Positions 42,479-52,990 of a DNA stretch of 64,000 nucleotides are shown piece after piece. The notes under the pieces are model-generated. The model saw only the letters and a list, made by a program, of their open reading frames with translations, did no database searches and was not told the origin of the DNA. Origin of the DNA: Corynebacterium freneyi (lineage in GTDB: Bacteria > Actinomycetota > Actinomycetes > Mycobacteriales > Mycobacteriaceae). The translations under genes and the position numbers were made by a program. The stretch covers positions 186,001 through 250,000 of the forward strand of contig NZ_CP047357.1 of the NCBI RefSeq assembly GCF_030408835.1, in the 5' to 3' direction. The first letter of the stretch is position 1, and each line of letters begins with the position of its first letter.

Positions 42479-43536
42479 CGACCGGCCCTCCCGGTGCGGC
42501 TGAAGCGGCGCAAGATGAAAAGGAAGAAAGGCGCGCCGACGGCCGCGGTGACCACGCCGACGGGCAACTCGGACGGCGCGAGGACCGTGCGGGCGAGCGT
42601 GTCGGCGAGCAGCAGGAAAATGGCGCCCCAGATCAGGGTCAACGGCAGCAGCAGTCGATGCCCCGGCCCGACGACGAGCCTCAGCGCGTGCGGCACGATG
42701 ATGCCCACGAATCCGATCAGGCCCGAGACGCTCACGACGGCGGCGGTGCCCAGCGTCGCCACGGCCACCAGGGCCAGCCGCGCCTTCCCGGGATCGACGC
42801 CGAGCATGCGGGCCTCGACGTCCCCGACGGTCATGACGTCGAGGACGCGCGCCGCACCGACGACGGCCGCCCAGCAGATCGCAGAGGGCACCAGCACCAG
42901 GGCCACCGACTCCCAGCGCGTCACGCCGAGGTTGCCGAGCATCCACGAGTAGACGCGCTGGATCGTCTCGATGTTGCGCTGCTGGATGAACGTCTGCGCG
43001 GCATTGGCGAACGCCGCCACCGCCACGCCGGCCAGCACCACCACGGTCGCCGATCCGCCGTGCCCGACGCCGCGGCTGACCAGGTAGGTCGCGCCGACCG
43101 CGGTCACGCCGCCGATGAACGCGGCGGCGACCACTCCCGCCCCGCCGGCCCCGAACCCGACCGCGGCCCCGGAGACGACGGCCAGGGTCACGCCCAGGCC
43201 CGCCCCGGAGGACACGCCCAGCAGGTACGGGTCGGCCAGGGGGTTGCGGAACACCGCCTGATACGCCGCGCCGGCGATGGCCAACGTCGCACCGACGATG
43301 ATGCCCATCGCCACCCGCGGCAGTCGGATGTTCCACAGAATCGCGTGGTCACGCGGGGTCAGTGCGTCGGCGCCGATGAGCTCGCGCACGACGTCGGCGG
43401 GCGGCAGCCGCACCGCGCCGGTGAACATCGACAGCAATGCGGCTGCGATGAGCAGCACCAGAGACACGGTGACGGCGACCACCGGGGAAGGGCGCTTCAC
43501 GACGCTCCGCCGCAGCTCCTCGGTCACCGTGGTCAT
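42475..43536 (-). CDS. Iron-chelate/cobalamin-type ABC importer, permease (FecCD family)
   Basis: A 353-residue permease with about ten membrane helices. FecCD/BtuC hallmarks are LWNIRLPRVAMGIIVGATLA, YQAVFRNPLADPYLLGVSSG, and the coupling segment VSGLIGFVGIIVPHALRLVV. The ATG at 43536 is given; an in-frame GTG three codons earlier (43545) is possible. It begins 22 bases (or 13 for the GTG) after the binding-protein stop and overlaps the ATPase start. Confidence 0.92.
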   Translation of the reverse strand: MTTVTEELRRSVVKRPSPVVAVTVSLVLLIAAALLSMFTGAVRLPPADVVRELIGADALTPRDHAILWNIRLPRVAMGIIVGATLAIAGAAYQAVFRNPLADPYLLGVSSGAGLGVTLAVVSGAAVGFGAGGAGVVAAAFIGGVTAVGATYLVSRGVGHGGSATVVVLAGVAVAAFANAAQTFIQQRNIETIQRVYSWMLGNLGVTRWESVALVLVPSAICWAAVVGAARVLDVMTVGDVEARMLGVDPGKARLALVAVATLGTAAVVSVSGLIGFVGIIVPHALRLVVGPGHRLLLPLTLIWGAIFLLLADTLARTVLAPSELPVGVVTAAVGAPFFLFILRRFSRTGRAGR

Positions 43537-43557
43537 CGCGGGCACAGTCCCACGAGA

Positions 43558-44565
43558 TCAGTTCGCCGCTGCGGGGACCGTGGCGTCGGAAAGCGCCCGG
43601 GCGATGTCGCGGAACAACTCCGGCAGACGCGGCCCCCAGCGCGACGCGAGGTCCTCGTCCAGTGCCGTGATGTTGCCGTTCTTCACCGCCGTGATCTGGT
43701 CCCACCCCGGGCGAGCCGCGATGTCGTCGGCGGTCATCGATTCGGAGGTGGCGTTGGCCAGGAAAATCAGGTCCGGATCGGCGGCGATGATCGCCTCGGC
43801 GTTCAGCTGCGGGTAGCCGGAGTCGCCCGTGGCGATCGAGGCCAGGCCGAACTCCCGGTACACCGCGCCCAGGAACGTGTGGTCCGTGATCGAGTAATGA
43901 TCCGACGACACCTCGTGGTAGTACGTCAGCCCCGAGTCGCGCAGCTCGGCGGACACCGAATCGACGGCTTCCCCGATGTCCGCGGCCATGTCCTTGACCA
44001 CCTCGGCCGCGTCGCCGACGTGGCCGGTGGCGACGCCGAGAGTTTCGATTTGCGCGTACGCGTCGCCGAGATCTTCGGCGGCGGGCAGCACCAGCACCGG
44101 CACCCCGACGGCGGCCATGCCCTGCGACAGGGAATCGTCCTGGCCGGAGACGATCACCAGGTCCGGATCATGGGTCAGCACCGCCTCGACGTTCGGGCGG
44201 TGGCCCGACAGGCCCTCCACCACCGGCGCTTCCGCGGGGTAATACGAGTACTCGTCGACGGCGACGACCTGATCACCGGCGTCGATGGCGAACAGCGACT
44301 CCGTGGCGGAGGGGGAGAGGCTGACGATGCGCTCGGGGCGCGCCTCGATGGTGACCTCCTCGCCGGAACCGGCGGCGCCCGAGGCCACGGACACGGGGAA
44401 AGCCCCGTCGCCGTCGCCGCCGCCCGCGCCCGCGTCATCGTCTCCGTCCGCGCCGCAGGCGGTCAACGCCAGGGCGGACAGGAGAAGGCCGACGATGGCG
44501 GCCACCATGGATCGGAAACGCGGGCGGTCGGAGTGCTCGCCGCCGGTCAGGGGTTGCGTGAACAT
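43558..44565 (-). CDS. Iron-chelate/cobalamin-type ABC importer, substrate-binding lipoprotein
   Basis: A 335-residue lipoprotein. The signal peptide (MVAAIVGLLLSALALTACGA) ends in lipobox LTAC, so it is tethered to the outer face of the membrane by a lipid on Cys. After a Gly/Asp linker, ERIVSLSPSATESLFAI and VVAVDEYSYYP are typical of BtuF/FepB-like binding proteins, with the long connecting helix of class III binders. Substrate may be cobalamin, a siderophore or heme; none can be chosen. The ATG at 44565 has GGAGC upstream and gives a normal signal peptide; the longer ORF adds a basic leader. It diverges from the MFS gene. Confidence 0.92.
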   Translation of the reverse strand: MFTQPLTGGEHSDRPRFRSMVAAIVGLLLSALALTACGADGDDDAGAGGGDGDGAFPVSVASGAAGSGEEVTIEARPERIVSLSPSATESLFAIDAGDQVVAVDEYSYYPAEAPVVEGLSGHRPNVEAVLTHDPDLVIVSGQDDSLSQGMAAVGVPVLVLPAAEDLGDAYAQIETLGVATGHVGDAAEVVKDMAADIGEAVDSVSAELRDSGLTYYHEVSSDHYSITDHTFLGAVYREFGLASIATGDSGYPQLNAEAIIAADPDLIFLANATSESMTADDIAARPGWDQITAVKNGNITALDEDLASRWGPRLPELFRDIARALSDATVPAAAN

Positions 44566-44762
44566 GATGCTCCTCGGGAAGCGAAGGGCGCGGGACGGCG
44601 CCACCGGATTCTCCGGGACGGGCCGGGTGATCGGCGGTCACGGTGGTCGTCGCCAAGCCTAGCCAAGCGCATCGGCGCATCGGCAGCCCCGAACGGGGCG
44701 GCGGCATCGGCAGGTGTCCGTAAATTGCGGTAATCGGATCGGGCAGTCGTAAGGTATGCCGC

Positions 44763-46007
44763 ATGTCGCGTACCGAAGGAGCGGCCGCGCGCCGCAGCTC
44801 CATGCCCCAGTGGTTCCTGGTGGCCATCGCCGTGTTCGCGGTGGCCTGGGGAGGCAATCAGTTCACCCCGCTGATGGTGATGTACCGCCTCAACGGCGAC
44901 CTCGACCTCGTCTTCGTCGATCTCCTTCTGTTCATCTACGCGCTCGGCATCGCGCCGGCGCTGCTGATCTCCGGCCCGCTGTCGGACCGCATCGGCCGCA
45001 AGCCGGTGATGCTGTCGGCGCCGGTGTTCTCCATCGTCGGTTCGGCGCTCATCGCCGCGGGCGAGACGACGGGCCCGCTGCTGCTGGTCGGCCGCGCGCT
45101 GTCGGGCGTGGGCGTCGGCATCGCCATGGCCGTGGGCGGTTCGTGGGTGAAGGAACTGTCGGACCCGCGCTTCGACGCGAAGGCGAAGTCGGCGTCGGGC
45201 GCGAAGCGGCAGTCGATGGCGTTGACGCTGGGCTTCGGCATCGGCGCGGGCATCGCGGGTTCGCTGGCCCAGTTCGCGCCGCTGCCCGGCCAGTTGCCGT
45301 ACATCCTGCACATCGTTCTTACGGTGCCGACGATCATCGCCATGGTGGTCGTCCCGGAAACCCGTCAGTCGCCGCATCTGGCGGGCGGCCGGCGCGAGAC
45401 GATCCTGCAGTCGCTGCGCACGCCGTCGGTGACGCACCCCCGCTTCCTGCTGGTCGCGGCGATGGTGGCACCGTGGGTCTTCGGTGCGGCGGGCGTGGCG
45501 TACGCGATCATTCCGTCGCTGATGCAGGAGGAGGTCGGCCAGCCGGTGTTCTTCTCCGCGCTGGTGACGTTCTTCGCGTTGCTGTTCGGCTTCGGCATCC
45601 AGCAGGTCGGTCCGCGCATCGCGTCGGACACGTCGGCCCGCGGTTCGCTGGTGGCCATGGGCATCGTGGTGGTGGGCATGGCCCTGGCGATGTGGATGTC
45701 CGCGTCGCCGACGATCCCCGGCGCCATCGTCGCCGCGCTGGTGTTGGGCATGGGCTACGGCCTGTCCATGTTCACGGGCCTCAACGAGGTCCAGCGCATC
45801 GCCGGCCCGCGCGACCTCGCCGGCCTGACGGGCATCTTCTACTGCCTGACGTACATCGGCTTCGCGTTCCCGGCGATCCTGACGAAGCTGTCGGAGTCCA
45901 TCGAGTGGATGACCTACCCGGTGATGCTCGGCGCCGGCATGGTCATCGCCGTCGCCATGGCCGCGGTCATCGCCGTCAATTCGCGACGCTGGCTGCCGCA
46001 GGACTGA
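44763..46007 (+). CDS. MFS exporter-like transporter
   Basis: A 414-residue major facilitator with twelve predicted helices. Motif A is GPLSDRIGRKPVMLSAP, and the first helix carries WFLVAIAVFAVAWGGNQFTP. It resembles drug- or metabolite-efflux members of actinobacteria; the substrate is unknown. The ATG at 44763 lies close to TAAGGTATGCC, so the transcript may have a very short leader. It is followed by the paired 11-mer hairpin at 46022-46063. Confidence 0.9.
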   Translation: MSRTEGAAARRSSMPQWFLVAIAVFAVAWGGNQFTPLMVMYRLNGDLDLVFVDLLLFIYALGIAPALLISGPLSDRIGRKPVMLSAPVFSIVGSALIAAGETTGPLLLVGRALSGVGVGIAMAVGGSWVKELSDPRFDAKAKSASGAKRQSMALTLGFGIGAGIAGSLAQFAPLPGQLPYILHIVLTVPTIIAMVVVPETRQSPHLAGGRRETILQSLRTPSVTHPRFLLVAAMVAPWVFGAAGVAYAIIPSLMQEEVGQPVFFSALVTFFALLFGFGIQQVGPRIASDTSARGSLVAMGIVVVGMALAMWMSASPTIPGAIVAALVLGMGYGLSMFTGLNEVQRIAGPRDLAGLTGIFYCLTYIGFAFPAILTKLSESIEWMTYPVMLGAGMVIAVAMAAVIAVNSRRWLPQD

Positions 46008-46021
46008 TTTCCCGCCGCTTT

Positions 46022-47077
<1,056 letters not shown>

Positions 47078-47130
47078 GCCGGGTTCACGTCCTTCGCGCC
47101 CGCCACCCGCGGGTGAGCCGGGGCAGGGGG

Positions 47131-48117
47131 CTACTGCTCGGCGCGCTTGGCCTTCATCAGCTCCAGCTCGATGTTGTCCCGGAAAACCTGCTCCGGAAGG
47201 GCACCCGACACCGGCGTCGTGCCGATGACGAACTGCGGGGTGCCCTGCACGCCGATGCTGTGCGCATACGCCGTCGACTCCTGGACCGCCTTCTCCCACG
47301 TGCCGTCCTCGAGCTGCTCGCGGAACAGATCGATGTCCTCGACGCCGGCGGTGCGGGCGGCGTCGACCAGCTCATCGACCGTGAACTCCGGGTGCCCGTT
47401 GCCCTTGGCCACGGCCGCGTCGAACACCGCCTTCTGGAACTCCCAGAACTTGCCCTGCGCCGCCGCCGCACGACCCGCCTGGGCCGCCTGCGCCGCCGGC
47501 CCACCGGCCGCCGAATCGTTCCACTCGATGCGCAGCAAACCCGAATCGACGTAATCGGCGATGAGATTCGGCTGCGTGTCCACCGCGTAGCGGGCGCAGA
47601 ACGGGCATTCGAAGTCGGAGAACATGGTCATCACCACCGGGGCGTCGAGGGCGCCGAGCGCGAACGGGTCGGCCTCGTCGCGGCGGTGGATGTTGGCGAT
47701 GTCCTCCATCGTCGCCACCGCCGAGCCCTCGCGGGGACCGACGATGCCCGCATCGAACGTGCCGTCGTCTCCGGCCACCGGTCCGTCGAAGTTCTTGCCC
47801 GCCGACGCGCCCGCCAGGTTCACGTCGCCGCCGCCCGGGCCGAACGAGTTGCCCGCGATGAACGCCAGACCACCGACCAGCAGCAACAATGCGGCGAACC
47901 ACACCCACAGCGCCGGCGGGACGGTCTTGAGGGAGCGGGTGTCGGTCTCCTCGTCGGCTGCGGCGGCGGTGGCCGCGTCTCCGTCGACCTCGGCGTCGGT
48001 GGCGGCGGTGGTCGTGTCGGCGTCGGCCACAGCATCGGAGGCCGCGTCTCCGCCGGCGGGCAAGGGATTGTCGTCGTGTGCGTCGGTGTCGGGAAGCGCG
48101 TCGTCGGATCGAGTCAT
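47131..48117 (-). CDS. Membrane-anchored DsbA-like thiol oxidoreductase
   Basis: A 328-residue protein. An acidic, Ala/Asp/Thr-rich cytoplasmic region (about 1-65) leads to one membrane helix (ALWVWFAALLLLVGGLAFIA) and a DsbA/MdbA-like thioredoxin domain with active site FSDFECPFCARYAV and cis-proline region GVQGTPQFVIG. It would form or isomerise disulfides in secreted proteins; corynebacterial folding of exported proteins depends on such enzymes. An in-frame ATG at 48126 is an alternative start. It follows the DUF2304 gene by 66 bases on the same strand. Confidence 0.9.
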   Translation of the reverse strand: MTRSDDALPDTDAHDDNPLPAGGDAASDAVADADTTTAATDAEVDGDAATAAAADEETDTRSLKTVPPALWVWFAALLLLVGGLAFIAGNSFGPGGGDVNLAGASAGKNFDGPVAGDDGTFDAGIVGPREGSAVATMEDIANIHRRDEADPFALGALDAPVVMTMFSDFECPFCARYAVDTQPNLIADYVDSGLLRIEWNDSAAGGPAAQAAQAGRAAAAQGKFWEFQKAVFDAAVAKGNGHPEFTVDELVDAARTAGVEDIDLFREQLEDGTWEKAVQESTAYAHSIGVQGTPQFVIGTTPVSGALPEQVFRDNIELELMKAKRAEQ

Positions 48118-48183
48118 GGCGCCCATTGTGCAGGGCGGTCGACGCCCACGCCGAACCGGGTCGTCGTCACGCGAAAAACGGGC

Positions 48184-48570
48184 CTACGCCTCCCGCGACG
48201 GCACCGTCCCCGTGGCACCGGGCATCGGATCCCGCGGAGCCACCGCCGTCTGCAGCGCGACGGCGCGGGCGAGCCGGGCATAGCGCAACTCCTGCTCGCG
48301 GAACCGGATGTACGAACTCACCGTCGTGAACACGAACGCCAGCACCAGCATGTACAGCAGCAGATCCGTGCCGCGGGACACGCCCACCCAGTTCGCCACC
48401 ACGGTGAGGTCATCGGGCCGCACGATCGCCCACACGCACGCCGCGAGGAACACGAGGAACCCCAGCTTCACGCCGGCTTTCGCCCGCGCCTTCCGCCGGT
48501 TGGCCACGAAATACCAGACCAGGGCGACCATCGCCGCCAGCAGCAGAACCTGGATGATCGTCGCGGTCAC
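48184..48570 (-). CDS. DUF2304 membrane protein
   Basis: A 128-residue protein with three membrane helices (ATIIQVLLLAAMVALVWYFV, LGFLVFLAACVWAI, LLYMLVLAFVFTTVS) and a cytoplasmic tail containing REQELRYARLARAVAL. DUF2304 proteins partner polyprenyl-phosphate glycosyltransferases; Rv3632 is required for activity of PpgS (Rv3631). The GTG at 48570 has AGGAGG upstream and overlaps the glycosyltransferase stop, which supports joint function. Confidence 0.9.
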   Translation of the reverse strand: MTATIIQVLLLAAMVALVWYFVANRRKARAKAGVKLGFLVFLAACVWAIVRPDDLTVVANWVGVSRGTDLLLYMLVLAFVFTTVSSYIRFREQELRYARLARAVALQTAVAPRDPMPGATGTVPSREA

Positions 48571-49304
48571 GGGAGCCTCCTGGCGATGAGCGAGTCGGAG
48601 AGGATGTTGACGCCGTTGAACAGCGACTGGCCCTTCGACATCGAATATTCGGTGTACAGGATGTCGACGGGCTGCTCGGCCACGCGCCACCCCAACTCGT
48701 CCATGAGGTTGACGAACTCGGAGGCGTGGCTCATGCCGTTCATGCGCAGGTTCGTCTCCATCGCGACCTTGCGGTTGAAGGCGCGCAGCCCGTTGTGCGC
48801 GTCGGTCAGGCCCAGGCGGCGGGTCCGCGGCGACAGGGCGACGACGGTTTTCAGCACGATGCGCTTGATCAGCGGCACCTGGTCGTCGTCGGACTTCGGC
48901 CGCCCGAACCGCGTGCCGACGATGATGTCGACGGGTTCTTCGCGCAGCCGCCGCACCATGGCCACGACGTCCTTGACCTGGTGTTGGCCGTCGGCGTCGA
49001 AGGTGACGAAGTACTTCGCGCCGGCCTGGGCCCGTGCGTATTCGATGCCGGTCTGGATCGCCGCGCCCTGGCCGAGGTTGACCGGGTGGTTGACCAGGTG
49101 CGCGCCGGCGGCGTGGATTTCGGCGGCCGAGTCGTCGCGGGAGCCGTCGTTGACGGCGACGATGTTGGGGAAGGTTTGGAGGGCGTTTTCCAGCACGCCG
49201 CGGATGACGGTGGCTTCGTTGTAGCAGGGGACGATGAGCCAGGTGTCCGAAAAATCGGTCCCGTCATCGTTGGGGGCTGTGCTGTGATCCATGATGGTGC
49301 CCAT
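48567..49304 (-). CDS. Polyprenyl-phosphate sugar synthase (PpgS/DPM1-like GT2)
   Basis: A 245-residue soluble family-2 glycosyltransferase. WLIVPCYNEATVIRGVLENA, VNDGSRDDS and the DxD region FVTFDADGQHQ define the donor site; DAHNGLRAFNR is typical of the DPM1-like subgroup. It should transfer a sugar from a UDP donor to decaprenyl phosphate on the cytoplasmic face. In M. tuberculosis the equivalent PpgS makes polyprenyl-phospho-GalNAc for arabinogalactan decoration. The ATG at 49304 or 49292 may be used. The DUF2304 partner gene overlaps by 4 bases. Confidence 0.9.
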   Translation of the reverse strand: MGTIMDHSTAPNDDGTDFSDTWLIVPCYNEATVIRGVLENALQTFPNIVAVNDGSRDDSAAEIHAAGAHLVNHPVNLGQGAAIQTGIEYARAQAGAKYFVTFDADGQHQVKDVVAMVRRLREEPVDIIVGTRFGRPKSDDDQVPLIKRIVLKTVVALSPRTRRLGLTDAHNGLRAFNRKVAMETNLRMNGMSHASEFVNLMDELGWRVAEQPVDILYTEYSMSKGQSLFNGVNILSDSLIARRLP

Positions 49305-49325
49305 CGTAGTGCCGGGAAACGGTTT

Positions 49326-50192
49326 TCAGCGACGGCTCGCGCGGCGGTGGAACAGTGCGCGGTAGGTGCGCCGGAGCAGGCCGGTGGGCAGCAGCCGGAA
49401 GGCGGAGCGGGCGGCGAAGTTGAACGCGGCGCGCGGCCTCGACACCAGGCCCAGTTCCACCAGCGTCGCCTGCATGCGCCTTTCGGCGGCGACGATGCCG
49501 TCCGACCGCCGCCGGTCGAGCATTCCGGTGGTGCGGAAGCGGGTCAGCGGCCGGGGCAGGTTCACGAAGCGTGCGCCGTCGGCGAGCAGCCGCGCCCACA
49601 GGTCGTAGTCCTCCATGTACGGCGCATCGCGGTAGCCGCCGACCTTCTTCACGCGGGCGGTGCGGTACATGACGGAGGGGTTGTTGATCGGCGAGTTCAT
49701 CCGCGCGTACGCCGCGATCTCGTCGTGCGTTTCGGGCAGCGCGCGGATGCCGGTGATCTCGCCGCCGAGGTCGTCGTCGAATTCGGCCATCGCGGTGCCG
49801 ATGACGTCCGGTGCCGGGCCCGTGCTTGACGACGGGTCGGCGTGGCCGTCGGCGACCCGGAGTTGTTCCTCGAACCGGGTGGGTTCGGCGATGTCGTCGG
49901 CGTCGAGACGGGCGCACCACTCTTCGTCGATGAGGTCGAGGCCGCTTTGCGACGCCGGGCCGGACCCGCGGTTTTCGGGCTGCGGTCGGTAGTCGAGTTC
50001 GGGGTGGGCGGCGCGGTGGCGTTCGATGACGGCGTCGAGGCCCGGGGTCAGGGGGCCGTCGCCGATGAGCACGACCCGGCCGGCGGGCACGGTTTGGGCC
50101 CACAGGGAGTCCAGGGCCTCGTCGAGATGTCGTTGGTCGACGCGGTGGTAGACGGTCATCAACACTGCGAGGTCGGTGCGGGGGGCGTTCAC
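49326..50192 (-). CDS. Family 2 glycosyltransferase
   Basis: A 288-residue GT-A fold enzyme: LAVLMTVYHRVDQRHLDEAL, VLIGDGPLTPGLD, and the metal site CARLDADDIAEPTRFEEQL. YMEDYDLWARLLADG is the acceptor-region ED(Y/W)DL motif common in cell-envelope glycosyltransferases. No membrane helix. It lies 9 bases after the flippase gene and 21 bases before the PpgS-like gene, so it belongs to one operon with them and probably builds the same glycan. Confidence 0.88.
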   Translation of the reverse strand: MNAPRTDLAVLMTVYHRVDQRHLDEALDSLWAQTVPAGRVVLIGDGPLTPGLDAVIERHRAAHPELDYRPQPENRGSGPASQSGLDLIDEEWCARLDADDIAEPTRFEEQLRVADGHADPSSSTGPAPDVIGTAMAEFDDDLGGEITGIRALPETHDEIAAYARMNSPINNPSVMYRTARVKKVGGYRDAPYMEDYDLWARLLADGARFVNLPRPLTRFRTTGMLDRRRSDGIVAAERRMQATLVELGLVSRPRAAFNFAARSAFRLLPTGLLRRTYRALFHRRASRR

Positions 50193-50201
50193 GCCTTCAC
50201 C

Positions 50202-51587
50202 TTAGGTTTGCGCGGGCGGCGGAGTGGGGGAGGACTGCGGCGGCGCGCCGGGGACCGGGCCGATGCCTCCGGCTGCGTCGTCGGCGGCGTCGGCGGCGAC
50301 GGTGGCGACGACGGTGGCCTTGTCCGCCGGATCCTCGGGGGCGACGGCCCTGAGCACCAACAGGTGGAGGACGACGCCGAGGGTCGGGCCGACGACCAGG
50401 GCCAGCACGCTGCGCAGTTCCAAAGTGCCCGGGCCGAAGAGCACCGCCGTGGCGACGATCGTCGCCAGCAGCCAGCCCGCCAAGTACGCCCGGTGACGGC
50501 CGACGGCGAGGGTGACCGCGCCGGTGACCATGAGCACCGCGGTGAACGTCGCACCCAGCGTCAACCCGGCGAGCGTGCGGCCGGGCACGAAATAGTCGGG
50601 CTTCAAGATGACCTCGAGGATCCACGGCCCGATCAGCCACGCCAGCGCCGAACCGAACACGCCGAAGGCGAACAGGGCGCCCAACGGCTTGGCCAGAGCG
50701 GCGAGCGGCCCGCCCGTGGAGCGGACGAAGTGGACGATGATGGCGTTCTGGAACTTTTCCAGGGGCATGAGCAACGGCGCGCGGGTCAACGTCACCGCGT
50801 AGGCGATGCCCGCGGCGGTGACCGCGCCCAGCACCCCGGTGCCATGATCGGCGCTGATCTTCACCAGCGTGGGGAACCCGGTCACCAGCACCGCCGACGC
50901 ACCGGCCGCCCCCATCGCGGTGATCATCAACGGTACGAAACGCCGCACGGGCACGTCGGCGCGCGACGCCATCGCCCGCCGCGTCGCCGGCGACACCGCC
51001 GCCAACAACAGCCAACTGACCGTGCCGATCACCGTGATCCACAGCCACGCGACGAGACCCCACCCGAACCACCAGGCCAGCACGGCCGGCACGACGCGGG
51101 TGACGATGTCCAGGATGATCAGCGCCGCATACTGCCCCCACAACCGCGCACCAGACAACACGCCGGACACCGCCGCCTGCATGGCGTACATGGCCAAACC
51201 ACCGGCCATGAGCAGCACCGCCGACACGTGCGCGTCATCGACGACCAGGCCGACCCACAACGGCCCCGACGCCGCGAACAACACGAACGTCACCGCGGCC
51301 ACCCCGGCGGCCACGACCATCGGCCGCGCCCGCACCACCCGCCCGGCGTCTCCCGGGACGGGGCCGGAGGACCCGTGCGACGGGCCGTCGTCACGCGCGG
51401 CCGCCGCCCCCACCGCCCGCGTGGTCTCCTGCATCAGGCCGCCGAGCACCCCCGTCATGGCGAAGAACAGGCCCCAATAGGCGACGAACTGCAAATTGAC
51501 GTCCGTGCCCAACCCCCACGCCGACAAAAACAGGATGGCGAAACTGCCGACGGCGGCGACGAGAGTCGCCAGGGTCAACCACTTCAC
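50202..51587 (-). CDS. Polysaccharide/lipid-linked-sugar flippase-like membrane protein
   Basis: A 461-residue protein with about twelve to fourteen membrane helices, resembling Wzx/MOP-superfamily flippases (Rv3630 position). Visible features are LQFVAYWGLFFAMTGVLGGL in the N-terminal half, an Asp/Gly/Pro cytoplasmic loop, and a long Ala/Pro tail (about 430-461). It may move a polyprenyl-linked sugar made by its neighbours across the membrane; this is inference from context. The GTG start overlaps the M1 peptidase stop (GTGA). Confidence 0.83.
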   Translation of the reverse strand: MKWLTLATLVAAVGSFAILFLSAWGLGTDVNLQFVAYWGLFFAMTGVLGGLMQETTRAVGAAAARDDGPSHGSSGPVPGDAGRVVRARPMVVAAGVAAVTFVLFAASGPLWVGLVVDDAHVSAVLLMAGGLAMYAMQAAVSGVLSGARLWGQYAALIILDIVTRVVPAVLAWWFGWGLVAWLWITVIGTVSWLLLAAVSPATRRAMASRADVPVRRFVPLMITAMGAAGASAVLVTGFPTLVKISADHGTGVLGAVTAAGIAYAVTLTRAPLLMPLEKFQNAIIVHFVRSTGGPLAALAKPLGALFAFGVFGSALAWLIGPWILEVILKPDYFVPGRTLAGLTLGATFTAVLMVTGAVTLAVGRHRAYLAGWLLATIVATAVLFGPGTLELRSVLALVVGPTLGVVLHLLVLRAVAPEDPADKATVVATVAADAADDAAGGIGPVPGAPPQSSPTPPPAQT

Positions 51588-52990
51588 GGGCGCGCCGCCG
51601 GATCCACGGGAAACTCGGGCAGTTCCGTCTTGTTCACCCACGCATCGAAAATCGCGTCGAGGTGCGACGTGGTGATGCCCCGCTCCCGGCACATGCGGTT
51701 GGCCAGCGCCCGGAAATCGACCGCATCGACCACCGAATGCCGGTTCGTCGTCGCCCACGTGCGCACGAACTCGAAGAACACCTCGTCGCCGAACAACAAC
51801 CGCAGCGCATGCACCGTGATGGCACCGCGCTTGTACAGGCGGTCGTCGAACATGTCGACCGGACCCGGGTCCGCGATGCGCAGGTCCTGGGGCTTGTCGA
51901 CGAGCTCGTCGTAATGCTTCTTCGCGGACTCCTCCGCCGTCGGGCCGCCGTTGGCCTCCGCCCAAATCCACTCGGAATAACAGGCGAAACCCTCGTTGAG
52001 CCAGATGTCGCGCCACTGCGACAGACCCACCGAATTGCCGAACCACTGGTGCGACAGTTCATGGGCGATCAACCGGTTCCACGTGTCCTTGCCGTCGGCG
52101 TGATTGGCGCCGAAGATCGACAGCCCCTGGGCCTCCAGGGGAATCTCGAGATTGTCCTCGACGATGACCACCCGGTAATCCGGGAACGGGTACTCGCCGA
52201 ACCGGTCGACGAAAAGCTCCAGCATCTTGCCCTGATCGCGGAAGTCATGTTTGACCCGCTGCACCAGATGCGCCGGCGCGTAGGCGATGACCGGCGCCAC
52301 CGAACACGGCAGCTCCACCCGCGAGTACTGGCCGATCTGGATGGTGACCAGGTAGGACGCGATCGGCTCGGCGGAGGAAAACGTCCAGCGACGGCGCGAA
52401 CCGCCGGCCTTCTGCGGCGGCGACGGACGGCCCGTGGCCACCACCGTGTACGGGGCGTCACAGGTCACGGCGATGTCGTAGCGCGCCTTCGTCTCCGGGT
52501 CATCGTCGCACGGGAACCAGCTGGCCGCGCCGATCGGCTGCGAGGCGATGAGCGACCCGTTGGTCAGCTCCTCCCAGCCCAGCTCACCCCACTTCGACTT
52601 CACCGGGCCCGGATTGCCCGAGTACCGCACCGTCAGATTGAGGGTCTCCTCCGGCTCGAGCATCCGGTCGAACGTCACGCGCAGCTTCCGGCCCGACTGC
52701 CGCCACCGGGCGACGTCGACGTCCGAGTTGCGCACGTCGGTGTCCGCGTCGACGGAATCGACGCCGAGGACGTCGGCGAAATCGAGCGTCAGCCCCTCGA
52801 TGTACGCGTTGACCTCGATGTGCAGCACGGCCGTCGCCTTGAGTCGGTTGGGGCCGACGCGGTAGTCGAGGTCCAGGTCGTAATGGTCGACGCGGAAACC
52901 GAGGTTGAACGGGATGCCGGTGTAATCGTTGGTCGGTCGCACGTCCCTCACTGTAAACGGGAGGCGGAACCGGGGCCGCCACGGCATCAT
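51584..52990 (-). CDS. M1-family metallopeptidase
   Basis: A 468-residue zinc peptidase of the aminopeptidase N family. The zinc motif HELSHQWFGN with the downstream Glu in WLNEGFACYSEW is complete. The usual GxMEN segment is altered to NLEIPLEAQGLSIFGANH. It lacks the C-terminal ERAP1-like domain of full-length PepN, so it is a short M1 form. No signal peptide. The start ATG (52990, or the adjacent 52987) overlaps the S9 peptidase stop; GGAGG is 10 bases upstream. Confidence 0.92.
   Translation of the reverse strand: MMPWRPRFRLPFTVRDVRPTNDYTGIPFNLGFRVDHYDLDLDYRVGPNRLKATAVLHIEVNAYIEGLTLDFADVLGVDSVDADTDVRNSDVDVARWRQSGRKLRVTFDRMLEPEETLNLTVRYSGNPGPVKSKWGELGWEELTNGSLIASQPIGAASWFPCDDDPETKARYDIAVTCDAPYTVVATGRPSPPQKAGGSRRRWTFSSAEPIASYLVTIQIGQYSRVELPCSVAPVIAYAPAHLVQRVKHDFRDQGKMLELFVDRFGEYPFPDYRVVIVEDNLEIPLEAQGLSIFGANHADGKDTWNRLIAHELSHQWFGNSVGLSQWRDIWLNEGFACYSEWIWAEANGGPTAEESAKKHYDELVDKPQDLRIADPGPVDMFDDRLYKRGAITVHALRLLFGDEVFFEFVRTWATTNRHSVVDAVDFRALANRMCRERGITTSHLDAIFDAWVNKTELPEFPVDPAARP

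Noticed and set aside
44585..44650. Cobalamin-riboswitch-like string before the importer operon (GAATCCGGTGGCGCCGTCCC)
   Set aside because: It resembles a fragment of a B12 riboswitch core, but the B12 box and the expected paired stems are missing.
44650..44680. DtxR-like string GCCAAGCCTAGCCAAGC between the importer and MFS genes
   Set aside because: It shares only the TAG(G/C)CT centre with the DtxR consensus and is better described as a direct repeat of GCCAAGC.
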